Below, piece by piece: positions 1 through 9,287 of a stretch of DNA of 64,000 nucleotides; position 1 is the first letter of the stretch; every line of letters starts with the position of its first letter. Under the pieces are notes generated by a model, which saw only the letters and a list, made by a program, of their open reading frames with translations, did no database searches and was not told the DNA's origin. The stretch is from positions 186,001-250,000 of the forward strand of contig NZ_WOTF01000002.1 in assembly GCF_011516935.1 (NCBI RefSeq), read 5' to 3'. The position numbers and the translations under genes are program-made. This stretch comes from Acetobacter farinalis (GTDB taxonomy: Bacteria; Pseudomonadota; Alphaproteobacteria; Acetobacterales; Acetobacteraceae).

Positions 1-1
1 G

Positions 2-1087
2 GGGGAAGATGGGTTTGAACTCCATCTGCATGCTGGCCCCGCCGTGATCAAGGCTGTTGCGGAGGCTCTGGTGGAAGGCGGCGCGCGCCCGGCGGAAGCC
101 GGGGAGTTTACGCGCCGCGCCTTCATGAACGGCCGGATGGATCTGGTTGAGGCAGAAGGGATTGCCGATCTGGTGGAGGCGGAAACCGAAAGCCAGCGCA
201 AACTCGCTCTTGCGCAGACAGACGGTGCCTTGAGCCGCCTGTATCAGGACTGGGCAGAGCGGCTGAAGCGGGTTCTGGCGCATCAGGAAGCGCTGATTGA
301 CTTCCCGGATGAAGACCTCCCCCCGGAGGTTGAGCAGCAGCTTCTGGAAGATATTCACAGCCTGATAGCGGCCATGCAGGCCCATATTCAGGAGGGAGAT
401 CGGGGGGAGCGTATTCGCCGGGGGGTGGTGTTTGCCATTACGGGGCCACCCAATGCGGGGAAGTCCAGCCTTTTAAACTGGCTGGCAGACCGTGATGCCG
501 CTATTGTTTCCCCCATAGCGGGCACAACGCGGGACGCCATAGAAGTTACAGGCAGTCTGGCTGGTGTGCGTGTGACGTTTGTTGATACGGCAGGCCTGCG
601 CGAGACGGAGGATGCCATTGAGGCTGAAGGCGTAAAGCGGGCATTGTTTCACGTGAAACAGGCCGATTGTGTTTTGCAGATGTTTGCGGCTGGGGATCTG
701 CCTCAGACGGTTTTTCCCGCCAGCGTGCTGATAGGGAACAAGCTGGATATCGGGCCTGTGCCGGAGGGCGTTCTGGGGCACCCGGTTATGGCCATCAGCC
801 TCGAAACAGGACAGGGGCTGGAGCAGTTGAAAGCCGTGCTGGAGCAGAAGGTGGAAGCGCTGACAGCATCGGCCTCATCCGGCGCTCCGTTATTGACACG
901 TGCGCGGCACAAGGCTGGCGTGAAGGAGGCCTGTGCATGTCTGGAGGCGGCCTTGCAGCAGGACTGGCCGGAAATGCGTGGGGAAGAATTGCGGCTTGCT
1001 ATGCGGGCTTTGGGGCGGCTGACAGGGCATGTCGGGGTTGAAGACCTGCTGGATGCCGTGTTTGGCCAGTTTTGTATTGGAAAGTAA
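2..1087 (+). CDS. mnmE: tRNA modification GTPase MnmE, 5'-truncated by window edge
   Basis: C-terminal ~80% of MnmE, the GTPase that with MnmG adds the (carboxymethyl)aminomethyl group to wobble U34 of certain tRNAs. The frame is open from base 2, so the real start lies upstream. The visible N-terminal part reads [11 protein letters not shown], typical of the folate-binding domain. A helical region follows, then the G domain with P-loop GPPNAGKSS near 450-475, a TTRD switch near 520, DTAG near 588, and NKLD near 738. The protein ends in the CIGK tetrad whose Cys is essential in the family. mnmG follows after 22 bases. A parS site is embedded at 645-660. Confidence 0.96.
   Translation, partial: GEDGFELHLHAGPAVIKAVAEALVEGGARPAEAGEFTRRAFMNGRMDLVEAEGIADLVEAETESQRKLALAQTDGALSRLYQDWAERLKRVLAHQEALIDFPDEDLPPEVEQQLLEDIHSLIAAMQAHIQEGDRGERIRRGVVFAITGPPNAGKSSLLNWLADRDAAIVSPIAGTTRDAIEVTGSLAGVRVTFVDTAGLRETEDAIEAEGVKRALFHVKQADCVLQMFAAGDLPQTVFPASVLIGNKLDIGPVPEGVLGHPVMAISLETGQGLEQLKAVLEQKVEALTASASSGAPLLTRARHKAGVKEACACLEAALQQDWPEMRGEELRLAMRALGRLTGHVGVEDLLDAVFGQFCIGK
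645..660. promoter_or_regulatory. parS: parS centromere site inside mnmE
   Basis: TGTTTCACGTGAAACA is a perfect 16-bp palindrome matching the conserved bacterial parS consensus bound by ParB. It lies within the mnmE G-domain coding region (codons for L-F-H-V-K-Q), about 3.7 kb upstream of parB. The same 16-mer occurs again at 3004-3019. ParB is expected to load here as a CTP-dependent clamp and spread. Function is inferred from sequence identity and proximity to parAB. Confidence 0.9.
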
Positions 1088-1109
1088 GGTAAGGGTAAGG
1101 CGGCAGGCT

Positions 1110-2981
1110 ATGGACCGTTCGTATGATGTGATTGTGGTGGGGGGTGGCCATGCCGGGTGTGAGGCCGCTGCCGCTGCCGCCCGGTGTGGTGCCCGCACAG
1201 TGCTGTTGACGCACCGGAAAGACACGATCGGGGCAATGTCCTGCAATCCTGCGATTGGCGGGATTGGGAAAGGGCATCTGGTGCGCGAAATTGATGCGCT
1301 GGATGGGCTGATGGGCCGCGCGGCGGATCGGGCCGGGATTCACTTCAAGCTGCTGAACCGCTCCAAGGGCCCCGCGGTACAGGGGCCTCGGGCACAGGCG
1401 GACCGGTTTTTATACAAACAGGCGATCCAGGCGCTGCTGGCGGAAACACCGAACCTGATCTGTGCGGAAGGGGCCGTGGTAGATCTGGTGTGTTCGGATT
1501 CAGGCGAGGTACTGGGCCTGCGCTGTGAGGACGGCACGGAATGGTTTGCAAAAGCCGTTGTCCTGACAACAGGAACCTTTCTGGATGGTGTCATACATAT
1601 TGGCCATGAAAGTCAACCTGCCGGGCGCGTGGGGGAGCAGCCTGCGGTCGCACTCGCCAAACGGTTGAAAAATCTGAATCTGGATATGGGGAGATTGAAA
1701 ACAGGCACTCCCCCACGCCTGCTGAGAGAAAGCATCAACTGGGCCATTCTGGAGGAAGACAAGGGGGACGCAACGCCGGAACCCTTCAGCCGTCTGACCA
1801 CGGGGATAACAAACCCGCAAATGGTCTGTGGCATTACCGCGACAAATGAAAAAACACATGCTCTGATAAGAGAGTCTCTGCATCTGTCTGCTGTTTATGG
1901 CGGGGCTATTTCAGGGCGCGGGCCGCGATACTGCCCGTCTATTGAAGACAAGGTCGTGCGGTTTGCTGAAAAAACCAGCCATCAGATTTTTCTGGAGCCG
2001 GAAGCACTGCCAGAGCATGAGGGCGGTCATCTGGTTTACCCCAACGGAATTTCCACCAGCCTTCCTGCCGATGTGCAGGACGCCATGATCCGCACCATGC
2101 CCGGTCTGGAAAATGCTGTTATCGTGCAGCCGGGCTATGCCGTGGAATATGATTATGTGGACCCGCGTGAACTGACAGCCTCTCTGGAACTGAAAAAATG
2201 CCCGGGCCTGTTTCTTGCCGGTCAGATCAACGGCACCACGGGGTATGAGGAGGCCGGGGCGCAGGGGCTTCTGGCTGGCGTGAACGCGGCCCGTAAAGCG
2301 GCAGGGAAGGCCCCTGTCAGCCTTGATCGCGGGAAAGCCTATATTGGTGTGATGGTGGATGATCTCACGACTCAAGGCGTCAGTGAGCCCTACAGAATGT
2401 TTACCTCCCGCGCGGAATATCGCCTGACATTGCGGGCCGACAATGCCGACATGCGCCTGACTGAACTGGGCATTGAATGGGGATGCGTGGGGGCTGAGCG
2501 GCAGGACGTTTTTCGAAAAGACTGTGAAGACATCAAGGCTATTACCGAACGCGCCGAGCAGGAAAGCTGGCCCCCACAAGCTCTGGCCGAAGCCGGGCTG
2601 AAAGTCGCGCAGGATGGGCGGCGCAGAACGCTGCTGGAAATTCTGGGCTATGGCGTGGAGGAAAGCGTGCTCGGGGCGCTGGCCCCGTGGTATCTGAACA
2701 CGCCCGAACGCGCCCGCCATTACGTGACAACGCAAGCCCGCTATAAGGGGTATCTTGTCAGGCAGCAGCGCGAAATTCGTCAGCTTGAAGCTGAAGCGGA
2801 AATACGGTTTCCCAAAAATCTGGATTTTAATGGCATTGGAGGCCTCAGCTCTGAAATGAAGGAGCGGTTTGAGCGCGCAAAACCAGAAAATTTTGGGGCA
2901 GCGCAAAGAATTCCCGGTGTGACCCCTTCGGCTTTGATGGCCGTTCTGGCGCATGTCAAACAGCGGGCTTCTGTCCGATGA
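1110..2981 (+). CDS. mnmG: tRNA uridine-5-carboxymethylaminomethyl modification enzyme MnmG
   Basis: FAD-dependent partner of MnmE (GidA). 623 aa, close to the usual ~625-630. The N-terminal dinucleotide-binding motif [12 protein letters not shown] follows the start directly. Family signatures are present: [22 protein letters not shown] near residues 46-67 and [16 protein letters not shown]-like text (here [16 protein letters not shown]) near residue 370. ATG at 1110 is chosen because the FAD motif starts ~8 residues later and the upstream in-frame ATG would lie deep in mnmE. The stop overlaps the rsmG start as ATGA. It belongs to the mnmE-mnmG-rsmG-parA-parB cluster, often found near alphaproteobacterial replication origins. 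Confidence 0.97.
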   Translation: MDRSYDVIVVGGGHAGCEAAAAAARCGARTVLLTHRKDTIGAMSCNPAIGGIGKGHLVREIDALDGLMGRAADRAGIHFKLLNRSKGPAVQGPRAQADRFLYKQAIQALLAETPNLICAEGAVVDLVCSDSGEVLGLRCEDGTEWFAKAVVLTTGTFLDGVIHIGHESQPAGRVGEQPAVALAKRLKNLNLDMGRLKTGTPPRLLRESINWAILEEDKGDATPEPFSRLTTGITNPQMVCGITATNEKTHALIRESLHLSAVYGGAISGRGPRYCPSIEDKVVRFAEKTSHQIFLEPEALPEHEGGHLVYPNGISTSLPADVQDAMIRTMPGLENAVIVQPGYAVEYDYVDPRELTASLELKKCPGLFLAGQINGTTGYEEAGAQGLLAGVNAARKAAGKAPVSLDRGKAYIGVMVDDLTTQGVSEPYRMFTSRAEYRLTLRADNADMRLTELGIEWGCVGAERQDVFRKDCEDIKAITERAEQESWPPQALAEAGLKVAQDGRRRTLLEILGYGVEESVLGALAPWYLNTPERARHYVTTQARYKGYLVRQQREIRQLEAEAEIRFPKNLDFNGIGGLSSEMKERFERAKPENFGAAQRIPGVTPSALMAVLAHVKQRASVR

Positions 2982-3574
2982 GAAGCCTGCCGGAAAGCCT
3001 GCATGTTTCACGTGAAACACAGGAGCGGCTGGAGGCATTTGTCGCCCTGCTGGAAAAATGGAACCCGCGCATCAATCTGGTTTCTTCACGGGATATGGCC
3101 AGCGTGTGGGAACGCCATGTTCTGGATAGCCTCCAGCTTGCCCCGCTGGTGGCAGGGCATGAGCGCTTTATTGATATGGGGTCGGGCGGGGGCTTTCCCG
3201 GCGTGATTGTTGCGGTGGCATCGGGTGTGCCGGGCGTGCTGATTGAGTCAGACCAGCGGAAGGCGGCCTTCCTGCGGGAAGCCGCACGCGCCACACAGGC
3301 ACCGCTGACGGTGCTGGCAGAGCGGATTGAACAGGTGGAAACAAAACCCGCACCCGTTGTAACGGCGCGTGCTCTGGCCTCTTTGAACAAACTGCTGGAA
3401 TGGACTGCCCCGCTGCTGGCGGAAGGCGGGAAAGCCTTTTTCCTCAAAGGGCAGCAGGCGGATGAAGAGTTGACCGAGGCCCGACGCTACTGGCACATGG
3501 ATGTGCGTATCCACCGCAGTATAACCAGCCATGATGGTGTGATTCTTGAAGTGAGCAATCTTGACCGTGTCTAA
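2978..3574 (+). CDS. rsmG: 16S rRNA (guanine-N7) methyltransferase RsmG
   Basis: GidB/RsmG methylates N7 of a guanine in the 530 loop of 16S rRNA (G527 in E. coli) using SAM. 198 aa. Motifs include WNPRINLVS near residue 28, RHVLDSL near 46, and the SAM-binding loop [12 protein letters not shown] near 64. The ATG overlaps the mnmG stop by 4 bases, implying translational coupling. Codons 9-14 (H-V-S-R-E-T) are encoded by a parS site, so the gene doubles as a partition site. Its stop lies inside the start region of parA. Confidence 0.96.
   Translation: MRSLPESLHVSRETQERLEAFVALLEKWNPRINLVSSRDMASVWERHVLDSLQLAPLVAGHERFIDMGSGGGFPGVIVAVASGVPGVLIESDQRKAAFLREAARATQAPLTVLAERIEQVETKPAPVVTARALASLNKLLEWTAPLLAEGGKAFFLKGQQADEELTEARRYWHMDVRIHRSITSHDGVILEVSNLDRV
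3004..3019. promoter_or_regulatory. parS: parS centromere site inside rsmG
   Basis: Second exact copy of TGTTTCACGTGAAACA, located in the first codons of rsmG, 0.55 kb upstream of parA and 1.35 kb upstream of parB. Identity with the copy at 645-660 over a full palindrome, in two unrelated reading frames, argues that the DNA sequence itself is under selection. Confidence 0.93.
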
Positions 3575-4358
3575 GCCCAAAAAAAAATCAGGACCGTGCC
3601 GTATTCTGGCTGTTGCAAACCAGAAGGGCGGGGTTGGTAAAACAACCACGGCCATCAACGTTGCCGCCGCTCTGGCTGAAGAGGGTGCGCGTGTGGTGCT
3701 GCTTGATATGGACCCGCAGGGGAATGCCTCAACCGGCCTTGGCGTAGGGTATGATGCCAGACAGGGCGGGGCCTATGCCCTGCTGATGCACGAAAAACCC
3801 GCAACAGAGCTGCTCCAGCCCACCGAAATTGAAGGCCTGTCTGTTATCGCTGCCAATACCGAGCTGGTAGGGGCCGAAATTGAACTGGTGGATGCCGAAG
3901 AGCGCGAAACACGCCTGCGGGATGCTCTGGCGGTTCTGGCAGAGAGTTCGGATTATATCATTATCGATTGCCCGCCGAGCCTTGGGCTTCTAACCCTGAA
4001 TGCTCTGGTTGCGGCTGATGGTGTGCTTGCTCCGTTGCAGTGTGAATTTTTTGCGCTGGAAGGGTTGGGGCATCTGGTGCGGACGATTGAACGGGTCAGG
4101 GCAAAACTGAATCCATCCCTTAAAATCACAGGGATTGTGCTGACCATGTATGACAGGCGGAATAACCTGTCTGAGCTTGTTGCTGCGGATGCCCGAAGCT
4201 TTTTTGGGGATGATGTGCTTGAAACCATCATTTCCAGAAATATCCGCATTTCTGAAGCACAGAGCCACGGTCAGCCCGTAATGGTGTATGACCCACGGGC
4301 CAGTGGCGCCGCGTCTTACCGGGCTTTGGCGGCGGAAATCAAGAGGAGAACATCCTAG
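3561..4358 (+). CDS. parA: Chromosome partitioning ATPase ParA (Soj family)
   Basis: Walker-type ATPase that moves or tethers ParB-parS complexes during chromosome segregation. ~265 aa. Deviant Walker [13 protein letters not shown] near residues 20-31, [11 protein letters not shown] near 50, and switch IIDCPPSLG near 132 are visible. The start is uncertain: TTG at 3561 or GTG at 3567. Both overlap the end of rsmG (stop 3572-3574) and no strong Shine-Dalgarno settles it. parB follows after 2 bases, so the two are co-transcribed. Confidence 0.95.
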   Translation: MTVSKPKKKSGPCRILAVANQKGGVGKTTTAINVAAALAEEGARVVLLDMDPQGNASTGLGVGYDARQGGAYALLMHEKPATELLQPTEIEGLSVIAANTELVGAEIELVDAEERETRLRDALAVLAESSDYIIIDCPPSLGLLTLNALVAADGVLAPLQCEFFALEGLGHLVRTIERVRAKLNPSLKITGIVLTMYDRRNNLSELVAADARSFFGDDVLETIISRNIRISEAQSHGQPVMVYDPRASGAASYRALAAEIKRRTS

Positions 4359-4360
4359 GC

Positions 4361-5296
4361 ATGTCCCAGCGTAAATCTGCCGCCCGCCCGAAACTGGGGC
4401 GGGGTCTCGCCGCCCTGTTAGGGGATGTCGCTCCCGCCGCTTCGGCTGTTCCCGTAGTGTCGCCATCCGGCTCAGGGCAGCCTGCGGGCGCAGGGAGTGT
4501 GCCAACTCCTGCCGCAAGCACGTTACCGGTGGATGTTCTGGTTCCCGGTCCGTTTCAGCCCCGGCAGGAGATGGAACCCGGCGCGCTGGAAGAACTGGCG
4601 GAGTCCATCCGTGCACGCGGGATACTGCAGCCTATTCTGGTAAGGCCCGATCCGGGGAAAAAAGGGCAATATCAGATTATTGCCGGGGAGCGGCGCTGGC
4701 GGGCTGCCCAGCTTGCCCAGTGCCATACGGTGCCGGTGCATGTGCGGGATCTGGATGAGGTTGATGCCATGGCCGCCGCCCTGGTGGAAAACCTTCAGCG
4801 TGCGGACCTGAATCCTATAGAAGAGGCTGACGGGTTCAGCCGTTTGATGGAAAATTACAGCCTGACGCAGGATGAACTGGCCAAAGCCATTGGCAAGTCT
4901 CGCCCGCATGTGGCGAACACCATGCGCCTGCTACGGCTGCCAGAAAGCGTCAGGAAGGCGGTGCGGGCAGGGGTGCTGTCTGCCGGGCATGCCCGGGCCC
5001 TTCTGACGCATCCAGACCCCGTTTCTGCGGCAAAAGAGGTGATTGAGAAGGGGCTTTCCGTAAGGCAGACGGAAAGCCTTGTGCAGAAAGCGCTGGACGC
5101 CAAGGGCAAGGCACCGCCGGCAGCACAGGTTAAAAAGACTCAGGACCCGGAAATCGAGGCTCTGGAGCGCGATCTGGGCTCCAGACTGGGCCTGAAAGTT
5201 CAGGTGCATTTTGATGGGCGGAAAGGTGGATCCTTGCAGATTCACTATAAAAGCCTCGATCAACTGGATGATGTGCTGGCCCGCCTGAAAAGCTGA
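4361..5296 (+). CDS. parB: Chromosome partitioning protein ParB (CTPase, parS-binding)
   Basis: ParB binds parS and spreads along neighbouring DNA as a CTP-dependent sliding clamp, stimulating ParA. 311 aa. The N-terminal KLGRGLAALLGD resembles the ParA-interacting peptide, then a low-complexity A/P/S linker. The CTP/NTP-binding region has GERRWRAAQLA near residue 109 and LVENLQRADLNPIEEA near 142. The helix-turn-helix lies around KSRPHVANTMRLLRLP near 183. A C-terminal dimerisation domain follows. ATG 4361 sits downstream of AGAGGAG. A hairpin at 5320-5345 follows the stop. Confidence 0.95.
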   Translation: MSQRKSAARPKLGRGLAALLGDVAPAASAVPVVSPSGSGQPAGAGSVPTPAASTLPVDVLVPGPFQPRQEMEPGALEELAESIRARGILQPILVRPDPGKKGQYQIIAGERRWRAAQLAQCHTVPVHVRDLDEVDAMAAALVENLQRADLNPIEEADGFSRLMENYSLTQDELAKAIGKSRPHVANTMRLLRLPESVRKAVRAGVLSAGHARALLTHPDPVSAAKEVIEKGLSVRQTESLVQKALDAKGKAPPAAQVKKTQDPEIEALERDLGSRLGLKVQVHFDGRKGGSLQIHYKSLDQLDDVLARLKS

Positions 5297-5319
5297 ATTT
5301 TCTGGCTTGTGTTAAGAGA

Positions 5320-5345
5320 AAGTGGGTGATAGAAAGCACCCACTT
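5320..5345 (+). terminator. Hairpin after parB
   Basis: A 9-bp perfect stem (AAGTGGGTG / CACCCACTT) with an 8-nt loop, 23 bases after the parB stop and 17 bases before tRNA-Lys. No clear T-run follows, so it may be a weak terminator or mRNA-end stabiliser for the par operon. Confidence 0.45.
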
Positions 5346-5362
5346 CAGTTTCAGAACTGTAA

Positions 5363-5438
<76 letters not shown>

Positions 5439-5858
5439 ATCTTTCCAAAGATTCAGGTGGTTTTCAGGCTTCTCGGGGTTCAGTGCCTCGCGGGCTTCCA
5501 ACTTTCATGAAACACGCCGTAAATCCTTGATTGGTCGGTGTTCTGTTCTCCGAAGAGATCTCAAAATTTCCGTGAAAGAGTCGGTGGCGATTAAACAGGC
5601 CGCTATAGTCTGATGCAGGGATACAGGCTTCGGAAGATATCTCCGTACTCTCTGGGCATGTTCTGTCACGTTGTCATCTTCCAAATCTGATGCTCAAAAG
5701 GACTTCCCTCAGGGGGGACAGAAACGACCACGCCGAAAGGGGCTGGACTGACAGGCCCGGATAAATTCATCATCAGACCCTCTCGTTCTGGCGGCAGATA
5801 TTTTGCATGTTCAGATCAATAAAAATGTCTGAGGATTGAAGACATACGTGAGGAGAGC
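5439..5858. other. 420-bp intergenic region, no gene recognised
   Basis: Between tRNA-Lys and the DUF4186 gene. The only open frame here, beginning inside the tRNA, has Ser/Arg/Phe-rich composition and no ribosome-binding site and is not believed. No second RNA fold was recognised by eye. The last ~40 bases supply the GTGAGGAG ribosome-binding site of the next gene. Confidence 0.5.
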
Positions 5859-6344
5859 ATGGTTTCTCAGGGTGATCTTTTCAAACAGGATGACAAGAAG
5901 GATCTGAGTTTTGTCCCATCAGACGTGTGGGAGAGGCTTTCGCATTCAAAATTTCGTAGAAAATTTCACCTGAATTCCTCGGATCGTCAGTATCTTCAGG
6001 AAAAAGGGCTTCCCGTCATTCTTGAGCACGGCGCAGACTTTATTGCAAAACGTCTTGCCCCGGCTCAGCCTGTTCGGGATGGCAGGCAAACACCGTGGAA
6101 AGGGCATCCGGTGTTTGTCGCGCAACATGCAACGGCAACATGCTGCCGTTCCTGCCTTGAAAAATGGCATCATTTTCCAAAAGGCCAGAGTCTGACGTCC
6201 GCACAGCAGACTTATGTTCTCTCTGTTCTTGCCGGATGGCTGGAGAAAGAGATGTCTTTTTCGGAAACAGGTGAGTGTAACGCTGGTTTTGAACCTAGTA
6301 GCGAAAAGGAAGATATCAAAAAGAAAGATGTCAAAAAGGCATAG
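5859..6344 (+). CDS. DUF4186 family protein
   Basis: 161-aa protein of unknown function. The conserved core resembles the DUF4186 family as I know it: KFRRKFHLNSSD near residue 32, RLAPAQP..DGRQTPWKGHPVFVAQHATATCCRSCLEKWH across residues ~65-105, then FPKGQ. The paired Cys in ATCCRSC together with nearby His residues could bind metal, which is inference. The last ~30 residues are Lys/Glu-rich and poorly conserved. The start is supported by AGGAG 5 bases upstream. It is isolated, with convergent neighbour ubiH. Confidence 0.8.
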   Translation: MVSQGDLFKQDDKKDLSFVPSDVWERLSHSKFRRKFHLNSSDRQYLQEKGLPVILEHGADFIAKRLAPAQPVRDGRQTPWKGHPVFVAQHATATCCRSCLEKWHHFPKGQSLTSAQQTYVLSVLAGWLEKEMSFSETGECNAGFEPSSEKEDIKKKDVKKA

Positions 6345-6395
6345 TATTCAGGCATCGGAATTGAAAAACGAGCTTGATTCCGAGGGATCTTTTAA

Positions 6396-6468
6396 AAATT
6401 CTGGCCTGATGTGCATGCGGCGTGCCGTGCCAGAAGAGGGATCAGGCCAGAATTTCAGGGCCTGATCC
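6396..6468. repeat. Nested inverted repeats downstream of the DUF4186 gene
   Basis: A 15-bp perfect inverted repeat, AAATTCTGGCCTGAT at 6396-6410 and its complement at 6441-6455. A third arm GCCTGATCC at 6460-6468 can pair instead with the middle arm. Two mutually exclusive hairpins are therefore possible. It lies between the end of the rightward DUF4186 gene and the end of the leftward ubiH-type gene. Possibly a complex terminator, but no T-run follows in either direction. Confidence 0.5.
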
Positions 6469-6562
6469 TCAAAAAAACGCTGTCAATCTGAAGAGTATCA
6501 AAAACTACTGGTTCGCAGACATCAGGACGTCCTGACGTAATCGGTACGGCTGTTCCCGGATA

Positions 6563-7765
6563 TCAAGAGGTTCTCGGGGGTGTAATAGGCCGATCCATAA
6601 GGAGGGCCGTCACGGCAGTTTTGAAGGGCGTGAAGGCATCGGCAACGCGCAGCCCGGCCTCGCGCAGATAGCGGAATGGAGCGCCGTCATGTGTGTAAAG
6701 CGTTGCAATCCCGTTGGTGCCCGCAAACAGGGGAGCAGTGATCATCCGGTGCTGCCGTTCAAACCGGCGCAGAGCGGAAGTCTCCCCCGCATCGCCTTTT
6801 TCTGAAAAGGCCTTGGCAACTTCTGTTGCCAGCGTTTCCTGCCCACGCAGACCGAGGTTGAAGCCGTGGGCGGTAATGGGGTGCATCCCTACGGCGGCAT
6901 CTCCCACCAGCGCCAGACGCCGCGCGGTAAAGCGGTGGGCATACACACCCTTCAGCGGATAGGCATGACGGGTGCTGACAAGGCGCATCTGCCCCAGCCG
7001 GTTGCCAATGCGCTGCATGATCTCCTGATTGAAGGCATCCTGCGGCAGGTCCAGCAGGCGCTGGATGTCTTCGGGGGGGAGGGTCAGCACCAGAGAAGAG
7101 GCCATCCCGTTTACAGGCAGGAGAGCGACTGTCTGGCCTTCATCAAACCACTGGGTTGCAACGTTATGGTGCGGGGAGTCATGCGCCATGCGGCAGACCA
7201 GCATGGTGCGTTTGAAATCGTGAATAATCGCGCCAATCCCGGCCCGGCGCCGTGTGGGGGAAAAGCGTCCATCTGCCCCCACCACAAGCTGGGCCTCAAG
7301 CTGGCCATGTGTGTGGTGCACAACCGCCCGATCCGGATTCTGCCGGACGGTTTCGACGGCGGCCGAGTCCAGAAGCGTGATGCGTGGTCGCTCTGCGGCC
7401 TTGGCAAACAGGGCGCGCCGGATATGATTGTTGGAAACCAGCCAGCCCAGAGCATCCACACCGCGCCCGTTTGTATCAAACCGGAGCGGATGCGGAAATT
7501 TCCCGGTTTCAACACGAGCTTCCCGAAGCGGGCAGATCGCGGTTTCCGGAATATAGTCCCACGCACCATTCTGTTGCAGTGTGTGCACCGCATGGTGGGT
7601 CAGGGCAATTTCCCGCCCGTCAAAACCGGGTTCTGCCCAGACCGCACGCGGAGCGCGCTCCAGCACCGTAACAGACAGCCCCGCTTTTTCCAGAGAAAGC
7701 GCTGTGGCCAGACCAACAGGCCCGCCCCCGATAAGAGCAACATCTGTCTGTATGGGTGCGGTCAT
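6563..7765 (-). CDS. FAD-dependent monooxygenase of the UbiH/UbiF/COQ6 family
   Basis: 400 aa. Members hydroxylate the aromatic ring during ubiquinone synthesis at the inner membrane; which ring position is used cannot be read from sequence. Motifs: N-terminal Rossmann GGGPVGLATALSLEKAG (residues ~13-29), the DG motif VVGADGRFSPTRR near 160, and the second FAD motif LALVGDAAVGMHPITAHGFNLG near 285. The ATG at 7765 is followed within 10 residues by the FAD motif. It is spaced only 4 bases from the upstream nitroreductase gene (7770), so the two are probably co-transcribed leftward. Confidence 0.88.
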   Translation of the reverse strand: MTAPIQTDVALIGGGPVGLATALSLEKAGLSVTVLERAPRAVWAEPGFDGREIALTHHAVHTLQQNGAWDYIPETAICPLREARVETGKFPHPLRFDTNGRGVDALGWLVSNNHIRRALFAKAAERPRITLLDSAAVETVRQNPDRAVVHHTHGQLEAQLVVGADGRFSPTRRRAGIGAIIHDFKRTMLVCRMAHDSPHHNVATQWFDEGQTVALLPVNGMASSLVLTLPPEDIQRLLDLPQDAFNQEIMQRIGNRLGQMRLVSTRHAYPLKGVYAHRFTARRLALVGDAAVGMHPITAHGFNLGLRGQETLATEVAKAFSEKGDAGETSALRRFERQHRMITAPLFAGTNGIATLYTHDGAPFRYLREAGLRVADAFTPFKTAVTALLMDRPITPPRTS

Positions 7766-7769
7766 GTGC

Positions 7770-8360
7770 TTAGCTCCTGTCTGCGGCGAAGGTCACGGGC
7801 TTGCCGGTCCATGAGGCGGTAAAATCGGCCGGGTCGGGGCGCTTGGGGGCGGGAAGGTCACCTTCCGGTGTGCCAATAAACAGGAAGCCCGCCAGCCTGT
7901 GTGGCGCGGGGAAGCCAATTTCCTCAGCCAGAACCGGGTCTTCCGTGATATCCCCGGAGACCCATATTCCCCCAAAGCCTGTTGCATGCAGGGCATTCAA
8001 CACGTTCATGGCCGCTGCGCCCACAGCTATTTCCTGTTCCCAAAGAGGGATTTTGTGGTTCGGGAGCAGGTGCATGCCCAACCCCAGAACAAGAGGCATG
8101 GTGGAAAAGCGTTTCCGGCGTTTTTCAATCTTGAATTCCGGTGCGTTCGCATCCAGCCGCAGCATGCTGGCAATAACCCGCTCGGCAAGGGCGGGGCGGG
8201 CTTCACCCCGGAAAACCACATAGCGCCAGGGGCGAAGTTTCCCATGGTCTGGTGCGCGCATGGCCGCGGCCAGAATTTCAGAAAGCTGCGCCTCAGACGG
8301 CGCAGGCTCCGCCAGAAGGTCTGTAGAGGCGCGAGTCAGAAGCATGTCCATGGGCGTCAT
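7770..8360 (-). CDS. Nitroreductase family protein (YdjA-like)
   Basis: ~196 aa FMN-dependent oxidoreductase. It shows the family N-terminus LLTRASTDLLAEPAPSE..L and the FMN-binding stretch AAMRAPDHGKLRPWRYVV (near residues 28-45), and near 145 the segment ATGFGGIWVSG. YdjA-type proteins are compact nitroreductases; the physiological substrate is unknown. ATG 8360 is preferred over TTG 8366 because AGGAC lies ~8 bases upstream of it. It overlaps nothing and feeds directly into the UbiH-type gene. Confidence 0.85.
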   Translation of the reverse strand: MTPMDMLLTRASTDLLAEPAPSEAQLSEILAAAMRAPDHGKLRPWRYVVFRGEARPALAERVIASMLRLDANAPEFKIEKRRKRFSTMPLVLGLGMHLLPNHKIPLWEQEIAVGAAAMNVLNALHATGFGGIWVSGDITEDPVLAEEIGFPAPHRLAGFLFIGTPEGDLPAPKRPDPADFTASWTGKPVTFAADRS

Positions 8361-8401
8361 GATCAAAGTCCTGTTTCAGGAAGCGAAAACATTCATGCTG
8401 T

Positions 8402-8776
8402 TCAGACAGGGAAGGGCGGCAAGGGCTGGCCACCAAGAAGATGCAGATGGAAATGCGGCACTTCCTGCCCGCTGTTTTCACCAGCATTGGTGATCACGCG
8501 GTAACCGCTTTCCTCCAGCCCCAGGTCCGAGGCAATCAGGCTCGCGGCCTTCATGACACCGGCAATCTCTGCCTCTGAAGCTGTTTTTGTGAAATCAATA
8601 AAGGAGACATAAGGATTTTTAGGGATCACAAGGACATGCACGGCCGCTTTGGGGGCGATGTCCTGAAAGGCGAGAACCCATTCATTTTCGAAAACCTTTT
8701 TGCAGGGAATATCTCCACGCAGGATTTTTGCGAAAATGTTTTCCGGGTTGTAAGCCCCTGTTCCTTTGACAGCCAT
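8402..8776 (-). CDS. HIT family nucleotide hydrolase/transferase (HINT-like)
   Basis: 124 aa. Contains the histidine-triad motif HFHLHLLGG near residue 110 and the upstream DIAPKAAVHVLVIPK stretch, typical of HINT-type purine nucleoside phosphoramidases. Start at ATG 8776, giving the usual opening YNPENIFAKILRGDIPCKKVFE. A longer frame upstream overlaps hisE and is not conserved-looking. Ten bases separate it from the hisE stop, a neighbour arrangement known in alphaproteobacteria, so it is probably the last gene of the leftward his operon. Confidence 0.93.
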   Translation of the reverse strand: MAVKGTGAYNPENIFAKILRGDIPCKKVFENEWVLAFQDIAPKAAVHVLVIPKNPYVSFIDFTKTASEAEIAGVMKAASLIASDLGLEESGYRVITNAGENSGQEVPHFHLHLLGGQPLPPFPV

Positions 8777-8786
8777 GATGTAGTCC

Positions 8787-9287
8787 TTATTTCGGAAGCG
8801 TTTCCTTGGGGCGGGATGCTTTTTCGGCAATGCCACTGGTGCCTTCACGGCGGCGCAGTTCGGCCCATATTTCATCCGGCGTTACACCAGCATCCACCCA
8901 CAGGACGATAAGGTGATATAGCACATCAGCGCTTTCCCCCACCAGAAGGTCTTTGCGGCCGGCAACGGCTTCAATCACGCACTCTACTGCTTCTTCCCCG
9001 AATTTCTGGGCAATTTTATACGTGCCACGAGAGAGAAGGCGGGAGGAATGGCTCAGGCTGGGGTCTGTGCCTTTGCGGCTCAGAACAACGTCATACAGCC
9101 GGTCCAGAACCGTCTCATCCGCAGAGTGGGAGAGGGCATCAATCGGAAGCTCTCTGGATTTCACGGCTTTTTTTGTGATGGCCTTTTTCGCAACAGCCTC
9201 TTTTTTTGCACGGCTTTTAGGTGCGGCCTTCGCGGCTGCCTTGGCGGGGGTCTTGGGTGTGGGTTTTGCGCTGGCTTTCTTGGTCAT
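8787..9287 (-). CDS. hisE: Phosphoribosyl-ATP pyrophosphohydrolase with Lys/Ala-rich N-terminal tail
   Basis: Second step of histidine synthesis, PR-ATP to PR-AMP. 166 aa against the usual ~100-110. Residues ~1-47 are a low-complexity Lys/Ala/Pro tail resembling histone H1-type tails. The catalytic domain then starts at [14 protein letters not shown] and contains the family helix motif [17 protein letters not shown] and [14 protein letters not shown] with the acidic metal-binding residues. The ATG overlaps the hisF stop as ATGA. No closer alternative start with a good ribosome site is evident. Confidence 0.92.
   Translation of the reverse strand: MTKKASAKPTPKTPAKAAAKAAPKSRAKKEAVAKKAITKKAVKSRELPIDALSHSADETVLDRLYDVVLSRKGTDPSLSHSSRLLSRGTYKIAQKFGEEAVECVIEAVAGRKDLLVGESADVLYHLIVLWVDAGVTPDEIWAELRRREGTSGIAEKASRPKETLPK

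Noticed and set aside
1911-3038. 375-codon antisense ORF across mnmG/rsmG
   Set aside because: Shadow of mnmG; composition is His/Phe/Arg-heavy without motifs, while mnmG motifs on the plus strand are unambiguous.
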